From Stutzerimonas stutzeri RCH2 (GTDB lineage Bacteria > Pseudomonadota > Gammaproteobacteria > Pseudomonadales > Pseudomonadaceae): 64,000 nt of DNA. This document shows positions 54,863-62,933 of this stretch, piece by piece; the first letter of the stretch is position 1, and each line of letters starts with the position of its first letter. The DNA is taken from assembly GCF_000327065.1 (NCBI RefSeq), contig NC_019936.1, positions 3,190,001 to 3,254,000 of the forward strand. The letters are read 5' to 3'. The notes below the pieces were generated by a model. The model was not told the DNA's origin and did not search any database. It saw nothing but the letters and a program-made list of their open reading frames with translations. Made by a program: the position numbers and the translations under genes.

Positions 54863-54893
54863 AAGCCCGCATTCGAAAGAATGTGGGCTTTTT
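54863..54893 (+). terminator. Terminator after the cargo genes
   Basis: AGCCCGCATTC GAAA GAATGTGGGCT with one G-T pair, followed by eight Ts. Shows that transcription of the three-gene cargo ends inside the prophage. Confidence 0.9.
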
Positions 54894-54931
54894 TTTAGGC
54901 CTAAAGGTGCCGTTCAAGCTTACGCGCGAAA

Positions 54932-54950
54932 TGTCGAAAAAGTGTCGAAA
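54932..54950 (+). repeat. Right copy of the 19-bp putative integrase arm-site repeat
   Basis: Identical to 42521-42539 in sequence and orientation, 92 bases inside attR. Related motifs GTGCCGAA occur twice just after it (54956-54973). Confidence 0.75.
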
Positions 54951-55042
54951 ACACTGTGCCGAATTGTGCCGAAACGAGCAGACGGATCAGCCCGGAAACC
55001 GCATAACGACACGCTTTGCGACGGAACGACACACTAAGCAAA

Positions 55043-55070
55043 AGGGTTCGATTCCCTTCGCCCGCTCCAG
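55043..55070 (+). other. attR core: right copy of the 28-bp prophage attachment repeat
   Basis: Identical over 28 bases to the tRNA-Gly 3' end at 42436-42463. It lacks the rest of the tRNA, so it is a remnant created by integration. Confidence 0.93.
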
Positions 55071-55078
55071 TCATCGAA

Positions 55079-55104
55079 GGCCCTGCTTATGCGCGGGGCC
55101 TTTT
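55079..55104 (+). terminator. Displaced original terminator of tRNA-Gly
   Basis: GGCCC...GGGGCC hairpin and TTTT, right after attR. Before integration it would have followed the tRNA gene. Confidence 0.7.
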
Positions 55105-55175
55105 CATTTGTGCCGGCGGATAGGCTGAGTTCGGCTACGAAGGGGCTTCATCGTCAGGTTGCTCTATCACCGTAC

Positions 55176-55964
55176 TCAGCCGCGCAAGAACGTCAGCACT
55201 CGCTGTGTAAAGGCATCGCCAGCTTCGACGTTGGATAGGTGCGCAGCCTCGAAGGCGACGAGTTCGGCGCCGGGGATATTGGCCTGGATGAACTCGCCGT
55301 GCTCGACGGTCGTCACCGGGTCTTTGGCGCCGCAAACGATCAATGTCGGTGTCTTGATCGTGGCAAGCTGCTCACGATAGTCGGCGTCTCGCACCGCCGC
55401 GCAATTGGCGGCGTAGCCGTCCGGTGAGGTGCTGGCGATCATGTCGGTGATGCGTGCCGCAACCGCCGGGTTGGCCTGAGCGAAATCTGCGGTGAACCAG
55501 CGCGCGATGGACGCATCACGCATGTCGCGCATGGTCTGTTCGCGGCCGGCCAGGACGCTGTCTATCCGCGTGTTCCATACCTCGTCGGTACCGATCTTTG
55601 CTCCGGTGTTGCACAACACCAGACGCTGTAGACGCTCGCCAGCGTGGATGCCCAGCCACTGGCCGATCAGCCCGCCCATGGACAGACCGCAGAAAGCAAA
55701 ACGCTCGATACCGAACGCATCGAGCATGCCGAGCACGTCCTGGCCCAGCTGTTCGATGCTGTAGGGACCAGGCGTCACGCCGGAGCCGCCGTGTCCGCGA
55801 GTGTCATAGCGCAGCACGCGAAAATGCTCGGCAAACGCCGCAATCTGGTCGTCCCACATCTGCAGGTCGGTGCCCAGTGAATTGGAGAGCACCAGTACGG
55901 GCGCATTTTCCGCGCCATCGAATCGATAGTTCAGGCTGACATCAGCCAGTTTTACGCTCGGCAT
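55176..55964 (-). CDS. pcaD: 3-oxoadipate enol-lactone hydrolase PcaD
   Basis: 262 residues from ATG 55964 (GAGAAG upstream). Alpha/beta hydrolase with nucleophile elbow GLSMGG (serine), a downstream acid in GAKDPVTT and histidine in AAHLSN. Hydrolyses 3-oxoadipate enol-lactone to 3-oxoadipate in the protocatechuate branch. 212 bases separate it from pcaF, so it may have its own promoter. Confidence 0.93.
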   Translation of the reverse strand: MPSVKLADVSLNYRFDGAENAPVLVLSNSLGTDLQMWDDQIAAFAEHFRVLRYDTRGHGGSGVTPGPYSIEQLGQDVLGMLDAFGIERFAFCGLSMGGLIGQWLGIHAGERLQRLVLCNTGAKIGTDEVWNTRIDSVLAGREQTMRDMRDASIARWFTADFAQANPAVAARITDMIASTSPDGYAANCAAVRDADYREQLATIKTPTLIVCGAKDPVTTVEHGEFIQANIPGAELVAFEAAHLSNVEAGDAFTQRVLTFLRG

Positions 55965-56175
55965 TGTTCTTCTCACTTTGCGTTATGTTCGGCAGGCCGC
56001 TCTCTCAAGAGCCGTGCTCTCACCAAGTGTGGGCCAATCACGCAGGCCGCTTGATACGCGCTTGCATGTCGAGCGGGTGGAGCTCAATCCGCCTGCGCAC
56101 ATGGCCCAGCCGCCACTACAACCTGCTTGCGCGCGCGCAAAACTGCTCCCGCGCGCAACCGGTACTGCTTCGCTG

Positions 56176-57381
56176 TCAGACCCGCTCCACGACCAGCGCC
56201 AGCCCCTGCCCCACGCCGACGCACATGGTCGCCAGACCGAGACGGCCACCGGTTTTCTCCAATTGATGGACTGCCGTCAGCACCAGTCGCGCGCCGCTCA
56301 TGCCCAGTGGATGGCCGAGCGCGATGGCACCGCCGTTGGGATTCACTTTCGGGCTGTCGTCGGGCACGCCGAGGTCGCGGGTCACGGCCAACCCTTGCGC
56401 GGCAAAGGCTTCGTTGAGTTCGATCACGTCAAAATCACTCACCGCGATGTTCAGCCGCTCACACAGCTTGCGTACTGCCGGCACCGGACCATAGCCCATG
56501 ATGCGCGGCGCAACGCCTGCGCTGGCCATGCCGAGCACCTTGGCGCGCGGCTTCAGTCCGTACTTCTGCACGGCTTCGGCGCTGGCGAGAATCATTGCCG
56601 CAGCACCATCGTTGACGCCCGACGCGTTGCCGGCGGTGACAGTCTTGTCCGGGCCGTTGACCGGCTTGAGCTTGGCCAGCGCCTCGGCGGTGGTGTCGGC
56701 GCGCGGGTGCTCGTCAGTGTCGACGACCGTTTCGCCTTTCTTGCCCCTGATCACCACCGGGACGATTTCCTCGGCAAAGAAGCCGGCTTGCTGCGCGGCC
56801 GCGGCTCGCTGTTGGCTGCGCAGGGCAAAGGCATCCTGATCGGCACGGCCGACCTGCCATTCATCGGCGACGTTGTCGGCCGTCTGCGGCATGGCGTCAA
56901 CGCCGTAGAGCTCCTTCATCTTCGGGTTGATAAAGCGCCAGCCGATGGTGGTGTCCTCGATCTTCTGAATGCGACCGAAGGCCGTATCAGCCTTGCCCAT
57001 CACGTAGGGCGCCCGGGACATCGACTCGACGCCCCCGGCAATCGCCAGCTCCAGCTCGCCGCTGGAAATGGCACGGAAGGCGGTGCCGACCGCGTCCATG
57101 CCCGAGGCGCAGAGGCGGTTGAGCGTCACGCCCGGAACCGTCTCCGGCAGACCGGCAAGCAGCAAAGCCATGCGCGCGACGTTGCGGTTATCCTCGCCGG
57201 CCTGGTTGGCGCTGCCCATGAAGACCTCATCGACCGCTGCCGGGTCAAGGCCCGGGTTGCGCTCGAGCAATGCACGCAGCGGAATCGCCGCCAGATCGTC
57301 GGCGCGCACTGCAGCCAGCGCACCGCCGAAGCGGCCGATGGGCGTGCGCACGGCATCACAGATAAATACGTCGCGACTCAT
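56176..57381 (-). CDS. pcaF: Beta-ketoadipyl-CoA thiolase PcaF
   Basis: 401 residues. Splits 3-oxoadipyl-CoA to succinyl-CoA and acetyl-CoA. Nucleophile cysteine in [13 protein letters not shown], histidine in [16 protein letters not shown] and second cysteine in [11 protein letters not shown]. Start overlaps the pcaJ stop by ATGA. Confidence 0.95.
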   Translation of the reverse strand: MSRDVFICDAVRTPIGRFGGALAAVRADDLAAIPLRALLERNPGLDPAAVDEVFMGSANQAGEDNRNVARMALLLAGLPETVPGVTLNRLCASGMDAVGTAFRAISSGELELAIAGGVESMSRAPYVMGKADTAFGRIQKIEDTTIGWRFINPKMKELYGVDAMPQTADNVADEWQVGRADQDAFALRSQQRAAAAQQAGFFAEEIVPVVIRGKKGETVVDTDEHPRADTTAEALAKLKPVNGPDKTVTAGNASGVNDGAAAMILASAEAVQKYGLKPRAKVLGMASAGVAPRIMGYGPVPAVRKLCERLNIAVSDFDVIELNEAFAAQGLAVTRDLGVPDDSPKVNPNGGAIALGHPLGMSGARLVLTAVHQLEKTGGRLGLATMCVGVGQGLALVVERV

Positions 57382-58175
57382 TCCTCACCTCCCAACTGAC
57401 CATGAGCAGCAGCCGTGCGTGCTTCCAGGGCGCGCAGCGCCACCAACTCCTCGGCACGTGGCGCCTCGGTGACGGCCACATTGTCGGCAAAACGGATCTG
57501 CCAACCGGTGTTCTCGATCACCTGCTCACGCGCAACACCCGGGTGCAACGAAGTGACCACGAATTCATTGGTGCCTTCTTCCGGCTCCATGATGCACAGA
57601 TCGGTGATGATCGCCACCGGGCCTGCCCCTGGCAGACCGAGCTGCTTGCGGTGCTCACCGCCCTCGCCATGCCCGACCGAGGTGATGAAGGCGAGCTTTT
57701 CGACGAAGGTGCGATGGGACTGCTTGAGGATGATCAGCACCTTCTTCGCACTGCCGGCGATTTCCGGCGCACCACCGGCACCCGGCAGGCGCACCTTGGG
57801 CTTGTGATAATCGCCGATCACCGTGGTGTTGATATTGCCGTACTTGTCCACCTGCGCAGCACCGAGGAAGCCGACGTCGATGCGCCCGCCCTGCAGCCAG
57901 TAGCGAAAGATTTCGCCGGTCGGAACCACGGTGTCGGCGGTTTCGGCCAGCTCGCCATCGCCGATGGACAATGGCAGCACCGACGGCTTGGCGCCGATCG
58001 GGCCGGATTCGTAGATCAGCACCACTTCCGGTGCATGGGTCAAGCGGGCCAGATTGGCGGCCTTGGACGGCAGTCCGATGCCGACGAAACACACGCTGCC
58101 GTTGCCCAGATTGCGCGCCGCGGCCACCGTCATCATTTCGTTGGTGCTGTAGTCATTGCTGAGATGAGCGCTCAT
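57378..58175 (-). CDS. pcaJ: 3-oxoadipate CoA-transferase subunit B PcaJ
   Basis: 265 residues. Forms a heterodimer with PcaI and transfers CoA from succinyl-CoA to 3-oxoadipate. Glutamate nucleophile of class I CoA transferases in LIYESGPIG; other family motifs are [14 protein letters not shown] and [20 protein letters not shown]. Overlaps the pcaI stop by one base. Confidence 0.95.
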   Translation of the reverse strand: MSAHLSNDYSTNEMMTVAAARNLGNGSVCFVGIGLPSKAANLARLTHAPEVVLIYESGPIGAKPSVLPLSIGDGELAETADTVVPTGEIFRYWLQGGRIDVGFLGAAQVDKYGNINTTVIGDYHKPKVRLPGAGGAPEIAGSAKKVLIILKQSHRTFVEKLAFITSVGHGEGGEHRKQLGLPGAGPVAIITDLCIMEPEEGTNEFVVTSLHPGVAREQVIENTGWQIRFADNVAVTEAPRAEELVALRALEARTAAAHGQLGGEE

Positions 58176-59032
58176 CAGTTGGCCTCCTGCTGCTGGGCAA
58201 TCTTCGCGCGGTAGGCGGCGAAATCGGTGGTGCCGCGAATATAGGTATCAATCCAGGCGGTGAACGCGTCGCGGTCACGGGCGATCGGGTCCCAAGCCTG
58301 GTAGAAACGGTTGTCGCGCTCGTAGTAGCCATGCGCGTATGACGGATGAGCGCCGCCTGGCACCAGGCACACGGCGGTCAGAGCCCAGGTCGGCAGCACG
58401 CAGGCATTCATCGGCGCTTCGAGGTCGTCGACGATTTCCTCGACGGTGACGATGCACCGCTTCGCCGCCAATGCCGCTTCCTTCTGCACGCCGAGGATGC
58501 CGCGGATCAGCACGTTGCCCTTGCGATCAGCCCTCTGCGCATGGATGACGGTGACGTCCGGACGCACGCTCGGCACGGCGGCCAGTACCTCACCGGTGAA
58601 GGGACAGGTAACCGACTTGATCAGCGGGTTGACCTTTGGCAGATCGGAGCCGGCGTAGGCACGCAGCACCGCAAACGGCAGACCGGACGCTCCGGCGACA
58701 TAGGCATTGGCGAGATCCGCGTGGCTGTGTTCCTCGATCTCGAGGGCCTGCGGCCAGCCCTTCTCCACCGCATCGCGCAGGCGATGCAGCGAACCGACAC
58801 CAGGATTGCCACCCCAGGAAAAGATCAATTTCTTCGCACAGCCGGCGCCGATAAGCAGGTCATAAACCAGGTCGGGCGTCATGCGCACCAGCGTCAGGTC
58901 CTGCTTGTTCTGGCGGACGATTTCATGAGCGGCAGCCGTGGGGATCAGGTGAGTAAAGCCTTCCAGCGCGACGGTGTCGCCGTTCTGGACGAAGCGCTCG
59001 ACGGCGTCGCGGAGCGAGAGAAATTCAGCCAT
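58175..59032 (-). CDS. pcaI: 3-oxoadipate CoA-transferase subunit A PcaI
   Basis: 285 residues. Contains the subunit A motif GDTVALEGFTHLIPTAAAHEIVRQ, the loop SWGGNPGVGSLHRLRDA and IHAQRADRKGNVLIRGILG. First gene of the pca operon, headed by a PcaR-type operator. Confidence 0.95.
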   Translation of the reverse strand: MAEFLSLRDAVERFVQNGDTVALEGFTHLIPTAAAHEIVRQNKQDLTLVRMTPDLVYDLLIGAGCAKKLIFSWGGNPGVGSLHRLRDAVEKGWPQALEIEEHSHADLANAYVAGASGLPFAVLRAYAGSDLPKVNPLIKSVTCPFTGEVLAAVPSVRPDVTVIHAQRADRKGNVLIRGILGVQKEAALAAKRCIVTVEEIVDDLEAPMNACVLPTWALTAVCLVPGGAHPSYAHGYYERDNRFYQAWDPIARDRDAFTAWIDTYIRGTTDFAAYRAKIAQQQEAN

Positions 59033-59110
59033 GAGTCGGATCTCGAGTTGTTTTCAGTACGCTGATTGCGTTGGGGAAAACGTTAACGGTCCGACCACGG
59101 CGCCACAATC

Positions 59111-59141
59111 CGATAATCGACATACTGTTCGATTATCGAAC
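59111..59141. promoter_or_regulatory. PcaR-type operator of the pcaIJF operon
   Basis: Two CGATWATCG palindromes (59111-59119 and 59130-59138) with starts 19 bases apart. The second is extended to GTTCGATAATCGAAC on the minus strand (59127-59141), which differs by one base from the published PcaR site of Pseudomonas putida as I recall it. Confidence 0.8.
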
Positions 59142-59272
59142 AGATACCTGACCAACTTCGAACGCTACGCTAATAGCGTGAAACGGCCCCGGCAAAAAGG
59201 TGCCGGCGCGCGTGTTGTAGGCGCGCCAATTGTCCGAGACAGCCGTGAAACAAGGCCTAGCCACCTTCGCGG

Positions 59273-60115
59273 TCAATGGAACAACCGCGTGCTGAGTTCA
59301 CGACTGGCCTCCAATAGCACCGGCAGGAAGCGGGTTTCCAGCTCTTGGCGCGAAACGCGTCCGGCATGGGTCCCAACGTTGAGCGCAGCCAGAACCTGGC
59401 CGGCGGAGTCCTTGAGCGGCACCGCCAGCGAGCGCAATCCTACTTCCAGCTCTTGATCGATGATGACCCAGCCCTGACGACGGATATCGTCGATGCTGCT
59501 GCGCAGCGCTTCCGGTGTATGCAAAGTGCGACTGGTCTTGATCTGCAGGTCGGCGCGGGCGAGATAGTCGTCCAGCGCCGCGTCATCCAGCGCCGCCAGG
59601 AGGATGCGGCCCATGGACGTACAGTAGGCCGGCAGCCGGCTGCCCACCGACAGATCCACCGAGATCAACCGTTGCGGCGTCGCCGAGCGCGCCACGTAGA
59701 GCACCTCGTCGCCCTCCAGCGCCGCCATCGAGCAGGCCTCGTGCAGCTGCTCGCTGAGCCGGTCGAGGATCGGTTGCGCGGTCACCGCCAGCGGGGTCGA
59801 CGAGAGATAGGCGTGACCAAGCGTCAGCACCTTCGGCAGCAGCGAGTAGGTACGCCCATCGGTGGTGACGTAACCCAGTTTCATCAGCGTGTGCAGGCAG
59901 CGGCGCACGGCTGCCCGGGGAATCTCGGTGCGATGGCTGATCTGCGCGATGGTGAGGTGGCGCTTGCGCTCCTGAAACGCATGGATCACCGCCAGGCCAC
60001 GTGCCAAGGACGTCATGAAGTTGGGATCACCTGTCAGTGCGTCGATGCGCTTGGCTGGCGAGGCGATGATGGGTGGTGCCATCGGGGGAAAGTGGACGCG
60101 CTGGTCGTCAGTCAT
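59273..60115 (-). CDS. pcaR: IclR-family regulator of the pca regulon, PcaR
   Basis: 280 residues from ATG 60115. N-terminal winged helix-turn-helix (FMTSLARGLAVIHAFQERKRHLTIAQISHRTEIPRAAVRRCLHTLMKLGYV) and the C-terminal IclR effector domain (VDLSVGSRLPAYCTSMGRILLAALDD). Activates pca genes in response to beta-ketoadipate in pseudomonads. Palindromes in its own upstream region suggest autoregulation. Confidence 0.93.
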   Translation of the reverse strand: MTDDQRVHFPPMAPPIIASPAKRIDALTGDPNFMTSLARGLAVIHAFQERKRHLTIAQISHRTEIPRAAVRRCLHTLMKLGYVTTDGRTYSLLPKVLTLGHAYLSSTPLAVTAQPILDRLSEQLHEACSMAALEGDEVLYVARSATPQRLISVDLSVGSRLPAYCTSMGRILLAALDDAALDDYLARADLQIKTSRTLHTPEALRSSIDDIRRQGWVIIDQELEVGLRSLAVPLKDSAGQVLAALNVGTHAGRVSRQELETRFLPVLLEASRELSTRLFH

Positions 60116-60143
60116 GGCAGTAACTCTGAGCTGGCAGTTCGGG

Positions 60144-60171
60144 CGATTATCGGCACAGCGACCGATTATCG
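60144..60171. promoter_or_regulatory. PcaR-type paired palindromes upstream of pcaR
   Basis: CGATTATCG at 60144-60152 and again at 60163-60171, starts 19 bases apart, exactly the spacing seen in the pcaI promoter. Likely autoregulatory operator of pcaR. Confidence 0.75.
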
Positions 60172-60321
60172 CCAGCACCGGCGCAGGGCCGGTGTCAGCA
60201 CTCCCGGACCATCATGGCCGTAGCGAGTGAACCCATATCCGAACCGAGCCGCGCGCCGGACGTCTACTGAACAGGCGGCCGAGACGGGGCCACTCTCTCT
60301 TGGCGCAATGGAGGATGGTGG

Positions 60322-61137
60322 ATGAACGTAACCCGCGGGGTGATCTGGCTGGCACGCAGCGGCTATGCGGCAAGAGGCGTGGTGTACGTGATCATTGGAT
60401 TTTTCGCGATCATGGCCGCGATCGGCGCAGGAAAGACTGTAGATACCAAAGGCGCAGTCCAGCAGCTGCTCGGGCAACCCTTCGGGAGCATGCTGCTCTG
60501 GCTGGTGGTGATCGGCCTGCTCGCGCATGTGGCCTGGCGATTGACTCAGGGTATCGGCGATACCGATAGGCACGGTCACGACGCCAAGGGCGTATTGGTA
60601 CGTACTGGCCTGGTGAGCAGCGGCATAGTCAACCTGCTGCTCGCGCTGTTCACCCTGAGCCTGTTGGTGAGCGGGCTGGATCGTTTCTCCGAGGGTGGCG
60701 GCGGCTCTGGCAGTGACAAGACCGATAGCCTGATGCGCCTGCTGGGCCTGGAGCATTCCCACTGGCTGATCTGGACGATCGCGCTTATTCCACTGGGGGT
60801 TGGCATTGCGCACCTGATCAAGGCCTGGCGCGCGCATTTCGAACGCTACTTCCAGTGCGATGAACGCACCATGCGCCTGGTCAGTCCCGTTTCCCGTGTT
60901 GGGCTGGCTGCCCGGGGCTGTTCATTCCTGATCATCGCCGGACTGCTGTTCATGGGTGGCAGCCGCTACGAGCCCACCGATCCACCGGGCCTCAAGGAAG
61001 CACTGGAAGCCCTTCAGGGTCTGCCCGCAGGCGGCGTGCTACTGCTGGCAATTGGTGTCGGCATGCTCGCCTTCGCCGTGTACAGCTTCGCGGAAGCGCG
61101 CTGGCGGCGGATCGACCTTTCGGAAGTGACGGATTGA
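60322..61137 (+). CDS. DUF1206 multipass membrane protein
   Basis: 271 residues with about six membrane helices arranged in three similar pairs. Each pair begins with a [AS]R.G..ARG pattern (LARSGYAARGVVYVIIGFFAI; VRTGLVSSGIVNLLLALF; VSRVGLAARGCSFLIIAG), the hallmark of DUF1206. Function unknown. Divergent from pcaR. Confidence 0.88.
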   Translation: MNVTRGVIWLARSGYAARGVVYVIIGFFAIMAAIGAGKTVDTKGAVQQLLGQPFGSMLLWLVVIGLLAHVAWRLTQGIGDTDRHGHDAKGVLVRTGLVSSGIVNLLLALFTLSLLVSGLDRFSEGGGGSGSDKTDSLMRLLGLEHSHWLIWTIALIPLGVGIAHLIKAWRAHFERYFQCDERTMRLVSPVSRVGLAARGCSFLIIAGLLFMGGSRYEPTDPPGLKEALEALQGLPAGGVLLLAIGVGMLAFAVYSFAEARWRRIDLSEVTD

Positions 61138-61239
61138 AGCCTGGCGGCCGAAGAGGTAGCCAAGTAGAGACGATGCGCTGAGCGGACTGGCGAAGGCGCC
61201 GTGCAGGTCGAGCAGCCACGCTCGACCTGCACTGTCTGA

Positions 61240-62724
61240 TCAACCGGCGTGATAATCCGCGTCGGCTTCCTCGAAGCGCTTGACGATGCTCGGGGCCGGC
61301 TCGGCGCCCAGCTTGCTCACCACGAAGATGGCGATGCTGGCGAGGATGAAGCCAGGGATGATCTCGTACAGGCCCAGACCGATGAATTCCTTCCACACCA
61401 CCACGGTGACCGCACCAACCAGCATGCCGACCAGCGCGCCGTTGCGGGTCATGCGCTTCCACAGCAGCGAGATCAGCACCACCGGACCGAACGCCGCGCC
61501 GAAGCCGGCCCACGCGTAGGACACCAGCCCCAGCACCTTGCTGTCCGGGTTGGAAGCGATGCCGATGGCGATCAGTGCGATCAACAGCACCATGCCGCGG
61601 CCGACCCAGACCAGCTCGGTCTGCGAGGCGTTCTTGCGCAGCATGGCCTTGTAGAAGTCCTGCGTCAGCGCACTGGAGCTGACCAGCAGCTGCGCACTGA
61701 GCGTACTCATCACCGCCGCCAGTACGCCGGACAGAATGATGCCCGCAACCCAGGGGTTGAACAGGATCTTCACCAGCTCCATGAACACCCGCTCGCCGTT
61801 CTGGCTGACCGCACCAGCCTGCTCCGGATGGTCGGCGAAGTAGGCGATGCCGAGGAAGCCCACCGCGACGGCGCCCGCCAGAGTCAGGATCATCCAGGTC
61901 ATGCCGATGCGGCGGGCGTTGGGGATGGTCTTGATCGAGTCGGCGGCCATGAAGCGCACCAGGATGTGCGGCTGGCCGAAGTAACCCAGGCCCCACGCCA
62001 GCAGCGAGACGATCGCGACAAAGGACAGCCCGCGGAACATGTCGAAGTTGGCCGGGTTCTGCGCCTCGATAGTGGCCATCGCAGTGCCCATATCGCCGAG
62101 GGCGAGGATGACGAACACCGGAGTGACCAGCAGCGCGAAGATCATCAGCGTGGCCTGCACGGTGTCGGTCCAGCTCACCGCGAGGAAACCGCCAATGAAC
62201 ACATAGAGGATGGTCGCCGCTGCACCGACCCACAGTGCGTATTCGTACGGCATGCCAAAGGTGGACTCGAACAGGCGCGCACCAGCGACCACGCCTGAGG
62301 CGCAGTAAATCGTGAAAAACACCAGGATTACCAGCGCGGAGAAGATCCGCAGCATGCGGCTCTCGTCCTCAAAACGGTGCGAGAAGTAGTCCGGCAATGT
62401 GAGGGCGTTGTGGTTGTGCTCGGTGTGCACGCGCAGACGGCCGGCGACGAACAGCCAGTTGAGCCAGGCGCCGACGATCAGGCCGATGGCGATCCAGCTT
62501 TCCGACAGGCCGGCGACGAAGATCGCGCCGGGCAGGCCCATCAGCAGCCAGCCGCTCATGTCCGAGGCACCGGCCGACAGCGCGGTGACGAAACTGCCGA
62601 GGCTGCGGCCGCCGAGGATGTAGTCAGAGAAATTCTTGGTAGCGCGGTAGGCAATGAAGCCGATCAGGATCATCGCCGCAATGTAGATCACGAAGGTGAT
62701 CAGAGTGGGAGTGCTGACGTTCAT
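61240..62724 (-). CDS. putP: Sodium/proline symporter PutP
   Basis: 494 residues, about thirteen membrane helices, SSS family. Diagnostic motifs FVTALSAGASDMSGWLLMGLPGA (helix 2, sodium site), FAGRL-type loop RLRVHTEHNHNALTLPDYFSHRFED, and SILAAVMSTLSAQLLVSSSALTQDFYK-like region near residue 330. Takes up proline for use as nutrient and osmoprotectant. Confidence 0.94.
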   Translation of the reverse strand: MNVSTPTLITFVIYIAAMILIGFIAYRATKNFSDYILGGRSLGSFVTALSAGASDMSGWLLMGLPGAIFVAGLSESWIAIGLIVGAWLNWLFVAGRLRVHTEHNHNALTLPDYFSHRFEDESRMLRIFSALVILVFFTIYCASGVVAGARLFESTFGMPYEYALWVGAAATILYVFIGGFLAVSWTDTVQATLMIFALLVTPVFVILALGDMGTAMATIEAQNPANFDMFRGLSFVAIVSLLAWGLGYFGQPHILVRFMAADSIKTIPNARRIGMTWMILTLAGAVAVGFLGIAYFADHPEQAGAVSQNGERVFMELVKILFNPWVAGIILSGVLAAVMSTLSAQLLVSSSALTQDFYKAMLRKNASQTELVWVGRGMVLLIALIAIGIASNPDSKVLGLVSYAWAGFGAAFGPVVLISLLWKRMTRNGALVGMLVGAVTVVVWKEFIGLGLYEIIPGFILASIAIFVVSKLGAEPAPSIVKRFEEADADYHAG

Positions 62725-62882
62725 GGGACTTGTTTTCCTTGTTGGTCCTGACGCTCCGCCACAGCCCGGGATGCGACCGGCACCCGTAACGGAGCAATCG
62801 AGGAGCGCAAGGATAGCGCGTCGCTGCCATCCGCGCCCGTGGCTGCGAAGGTCCCTAACGCAGGGTCTGGCCTCTGCAAACG

Positions 62883-62912
62883 AAAAAGGGCCGGCAACCG
62901 GTGCCGACCCTT
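62883..62912 (-). terminator. Terminator after the TonB-dependent receptor gene
   Basis: On the minus strand AAGGGTCGGCA/TTGCCGGCCCTT stem followed by TTTTT, 22 bases after the receptor stop. Confidence 0.85.
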
Positions 62913-62933
62913 GCGCTGTGACAATCAGCCTTA

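Larger units (their letters stand above)
42464..55070. mobile_element. Pf1-like filamentous (inovirus) prophage integrated in tRNA-Gly
   Basis: About 12.6 kb between perfect 28-bp direct repeats of the tRNA-Gly 3' end. Gene order on the minus strand (excisionase, small proteins, probable SSB, coat proteins, pIII, pVI, Zot/pI, Rep, integrase) and a divergent repressor follow the Pf4-type plan of Pseudomonas. All structural, assembly, replication and integration functions appear intact, so the element may be active. Extra cargo: a YkgJ-type gene by attL and three AT-rich membrane-protein genes by attR. Confidence 0.93.

Noticed and set aside
55977..56175. A small gene between pcaF and pcaD
   Set aside because: The open frames there are low-complexity, arginine/tryptophan-rich and lack a ribosome site.
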